DNA of 6,524 bases, taken from assembly GCA_021158805.1 (NCBI GenBank), contig JAGGTZ010000138.1, positions 1-6,524 of the forward strand, read 5' to 3'. A program made the translations under genes and the position numbers. Below the pieces are notes generated by a model, which ran no database searches, was not told where the DNA came from, and saw nothing but the letters and a program-made list of their open reading frames with translations. The number at the start of each line of letters is the position of its first letter. The stretch's first letter is position 1. Of this stretch, positions 5,183-6,524 are shown piece by piece. Source of the DNA: Thermoproteota archaeon. GTDB taxonomy: Archaea > Korarchaeota > Korarchaeia > Korarchaeales > Korarchaeaceae.

Positions 5183-5427
5183 TTATATTGGTCTCACCTA
5201 TATGCAGTGAATCGCTGAAGGTGGCGGCTAACTTGAAGAAGTGGGCTATTGCCAGGGGAGTTAGGGTAAAGGAAGTCTCGGTACTGAGGCCAGAAGGGCA
5301 GAGGTACCTGATGGATTTGAAGATAGATCGCATTCCCGCGGTAATCCTAGGAGAAAGGGTTCTCTTCAAAGGTGGTCCCTTTGACCCCTCTCTCCTAGAG
5401 AGGGAGCTAGGTCTGATTGGAGGTTGA
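5149..5427 (+). CDS. Small thioredoxin/glutaredoxin-fold protein with CxxS site
   Basis: The product has 92 residues and is predicted cytoplasmic. The pattern fits a minimal thioredoxin fold: strand VVILVSP at 11-17, active-site-like C19-S-E-S22 at the start of a helix (SLKVAANLKKWAIARG), strand VRVKEVSVL, helix, then IPAVILGERVLFKGG, where P63 is at the position of the conserved cis-proline. The site has one cysteine only; serine replaces the resolving cysteine, as in monothiol glutaredoxins and some disulfide isomerase-like proteins. C19 is the only cysteine in the protein, so it cannot act as a normal dithiol reductase. It overlaps the winged-helix gene by 34 bp and the flavoprotein gene by 11 bp, which suggests coupled expression and perhaps a shared redox role. 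The fold assignment is good; partner and substrate are unknown. Confidence 0.75.
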   Translation: MGERSEGGNEVVILVSPICSESLKVAANLKKWAIARGVRVKEVSVLRPEGQRYLMDLKIDRIPAVILGERVLFKGGPFDPSLLERELGLIGG

Positions 5428-6524
5428 TGTTTTAGTAGTTGGAGGGGGAGTCTCGGGCTCTACAGTCTCCTCTCTACTTGCTCGTGTAGGAATTAAGGTT
5501 ATGATGGTAGATAGGAAGGCTAAACCGGGCCATCCCCATCATTGCTCCGGAATACTTGGACCCGAGGCCATAAGGGAACTAATTCATTTCTCCGAGGACT
5601 GGGTCTTATCCGAGATTAATTGGGCTAGGTTCATATCTCCTGGAGGCATCTCCCTAGAAATAAGGAAACCCTTGGCTAGGGTAGTAGACAGATCTATGAT
5701 GGACAAGGAGCTTTGGGAATATTCCCTCTCATTAGGTGCGATAGGAAAGACCTCTACACAATTTAAGGGCCTCCTATCTATGAATGAAGCGCTAGTTGGA
5801 GATATGAGCGTTAGATTTAAGTTCCTGATTGGGGCAGATGGTGTTTTGTCATCAGTTGCAGAGGCCTCCGGCCTCTCTAGACAGGAATACGAAATAGGGT
5901 TACAGAGAGTTGTCAGAGGATGTGTGAGGGATGGCTATATAGTCAGAATAGTCAAAGGAAGCCAGTTCTGCTGGATTCAGCCCTGGGGATCCCTTTCTAA
6001 AGCTGGGGCGATAGGTAGGATTGGAGATCCAGTTCTCAAGTGGACGTACCTACTTACTAGGGAGGAATCTAGGTCCTATGAAGGAGGCCTCATCCCCCTT
6101 AGACCTCGTAAGAAGTTCTTTAGAGATAATATAGCATTAGTAGGCGATGCTGCTGGTCAAATAAAGCCAATTAGCAGAGGAGGAGTACTCTTTTCTGTTA
6201 GAGGGGCTAAAATATTATCCAAGGCCTTAATAGATTCATTACAGTACGAGAAGAATGAACTTCCCCGCTATCAGAGGAGCTGGTGGGATATCCATAAGAA
6301 GGAGATATCATTCGGAATGGCCTTAAGGCAGTGGCTAGACAAGGTAAATCATAAGAAAATAGATAAGATGTTTCGCCTGATTAAGGAGTATGAGCACGAG
6401 GTAGAGAAGGCCTTTTCTGTGGACAGGCAATCAGAGACAGCTAGGTCGCTTCCAATCATAAAAATTCTTAAGTTAGCAACTGTCGATATAGAGGCCGCAC
6501 TCCAGGCCATCAGCAAGCTGCTAA
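5417..6524 (+). CDS. FAD-dependent oxidoreductase of the geranylgeranyl reductase family (3' end outside window)
   Basis: The frame is open from a TTG at 5417 to the right edge, giving 369 residues without a stop. The N-terminus VDVLVVGGGVSGS (GGGVSG at 9-14) is the Rossmann FAD site, closed by D32 in MVDRK. HHCSG (C43) matches the conserved Cys-x-Gly of the geranylgeranyl reductase family. The R92-x3-D96 pair and IGADG (138-142) follow. FCWIQP (184-189) stands at the place of the family YxWxFP substrate motif, and VGDAAGQIKPISRGG (242-256) is the second FAD motif. The family reduces isoprenoid double bonds, in archaea those of digeranylgeranylglycerolipids, giving saturated membrane lipids. 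The departures in FCWIQP (Gln for Phe) and SRGG mean another substrate is possible. Start choice rests on its position directly before the FAD strand and a weak AGGT 4 nt upstream; it overlaps the thioredoxin-like gene by 11 bp. Family size suggests only a few tens of residues are missing. Confidence 0.82.
   Translation, partial: MEVDVLVVGGGVSGSTVSSLLARVGIKVMMVDRKAKPGHPHHCSGILGPEAIRELIHFSEDWVLSEINWARFISPGGISLEIRKPLARVVDRSMMDKELWEYSLSLGAIGKTSTQFKGLLSMNEALVGDMSVRFKFLIGADGVLSSVAEASGLSRQEYEIGLQRVVRGCVRDGYIVRIVKGSQFCWIQPWGSLSKAGAIGRIGDPVLKWTYLLTREESRSYEGGLIPLRPRKKFFRDNIALVGDAAGQIKPISRGGVLFSVRGAKILSKALIDSLQYEKNELPRYQRSWWDIHKKEISFGMALRQWLDKVNHKKIDKMFRLIKEYEHEVEKAFSVDRQSETARSLPIIKILKLATVDIEAALQAISKLL

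Noticed and set aside
5115..5369. Leftward frame of 84 codons opposite the thioredoxin-like gene
   Set aside because: It is antisense to two overlapping genes, and no motif or start signal is visible.
1..6524. CRISPR array, insertion sequence, phage genes or toxin-antitoxin pair
   Set aside because: I found no spaced direct repeats, transposase or integrase motifs, or small paired toxin-like genes on either strand; the tRNA 3' end is not repeated elsewhere in the window as an attachment site would be.

Overview
The window looks archaeal, most likely from a thermophile of the Thermoproteota/TACK group. The support is a tRNA-Trp gene that only becomes a normal tRNA if two short introns are removed (one in the D-loop), AT-rich TATA-type promoter elements, Shine-Dalgarno sites of the GGTGA type, frequent TTG starts, heavy use of AGG/AGA/ATA codons, and gene families typical of archaea (TtuA/Ncs6-type thiolase, Trm5-family methyltransferase, geranylgeranyl-reductase-type flavoprotein). 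The exact lineage cannot be fixed from sequence alone.

Left part (1-1840). The 3' end of an endonuclease V gene runs rightward off the left edge. It converges with, and overlaps by 17 bp, a leftward gene for a two-domain protein: an N-terminal domain like those that precede some polysaccharide deacetylases, then a degenerate NodB-like domain. That reading frame stays open and protein-like to position 1675, about 140 codons beyond the only ATG (1247-1249), yet has no ATG, GTG or TTG in the extension. Just upstream on the same strand is tRNA-Trp(CCA), 1706-1840, carrying a 36-nt D-loop intron and a 22-nt anticodon-loop intron. No gene-free stretch exceeds 300 bases once the leftward gene is extended.

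Right part (1872-6524). A near-palindromic TATA element between the tRNA and the next gene is well placed to serve both directions. Rightward from it run a TtuA/Ncs6-like tRNA thiolase, a TatD-type metallohydrolase and a Trm5-family tRNA methyltransferase, joined by overlaps of 4 and 16 bp. A gap of 56 bp with a possible promoter precedes a second tight set: a winged-helix protein, a small thioredoxin-fold protein with a CxxS site, and an FAD-dependent geranylgeranyl-reductase-family oxidoreductase cut off by the right edge. Here too the genes overlap (34 and 11 bp). Four of the rightward genes appear to start with TTG, each with a purine-rich ribosome binding site.

Taken together, the middle of the window is a tRNA-centred block (a tRNA gene, a thiolase, a G37-type methyltransferase), and the right end is a probable redox/lipid unit with a DNA-binding protein at its head. 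The points that most deserve follow-up are the doubly interrupted tRNA, the leftward gene without a canonical start and with a decayed catalytic site, and the regulator/thioredoxin-like/flavoprotein set.
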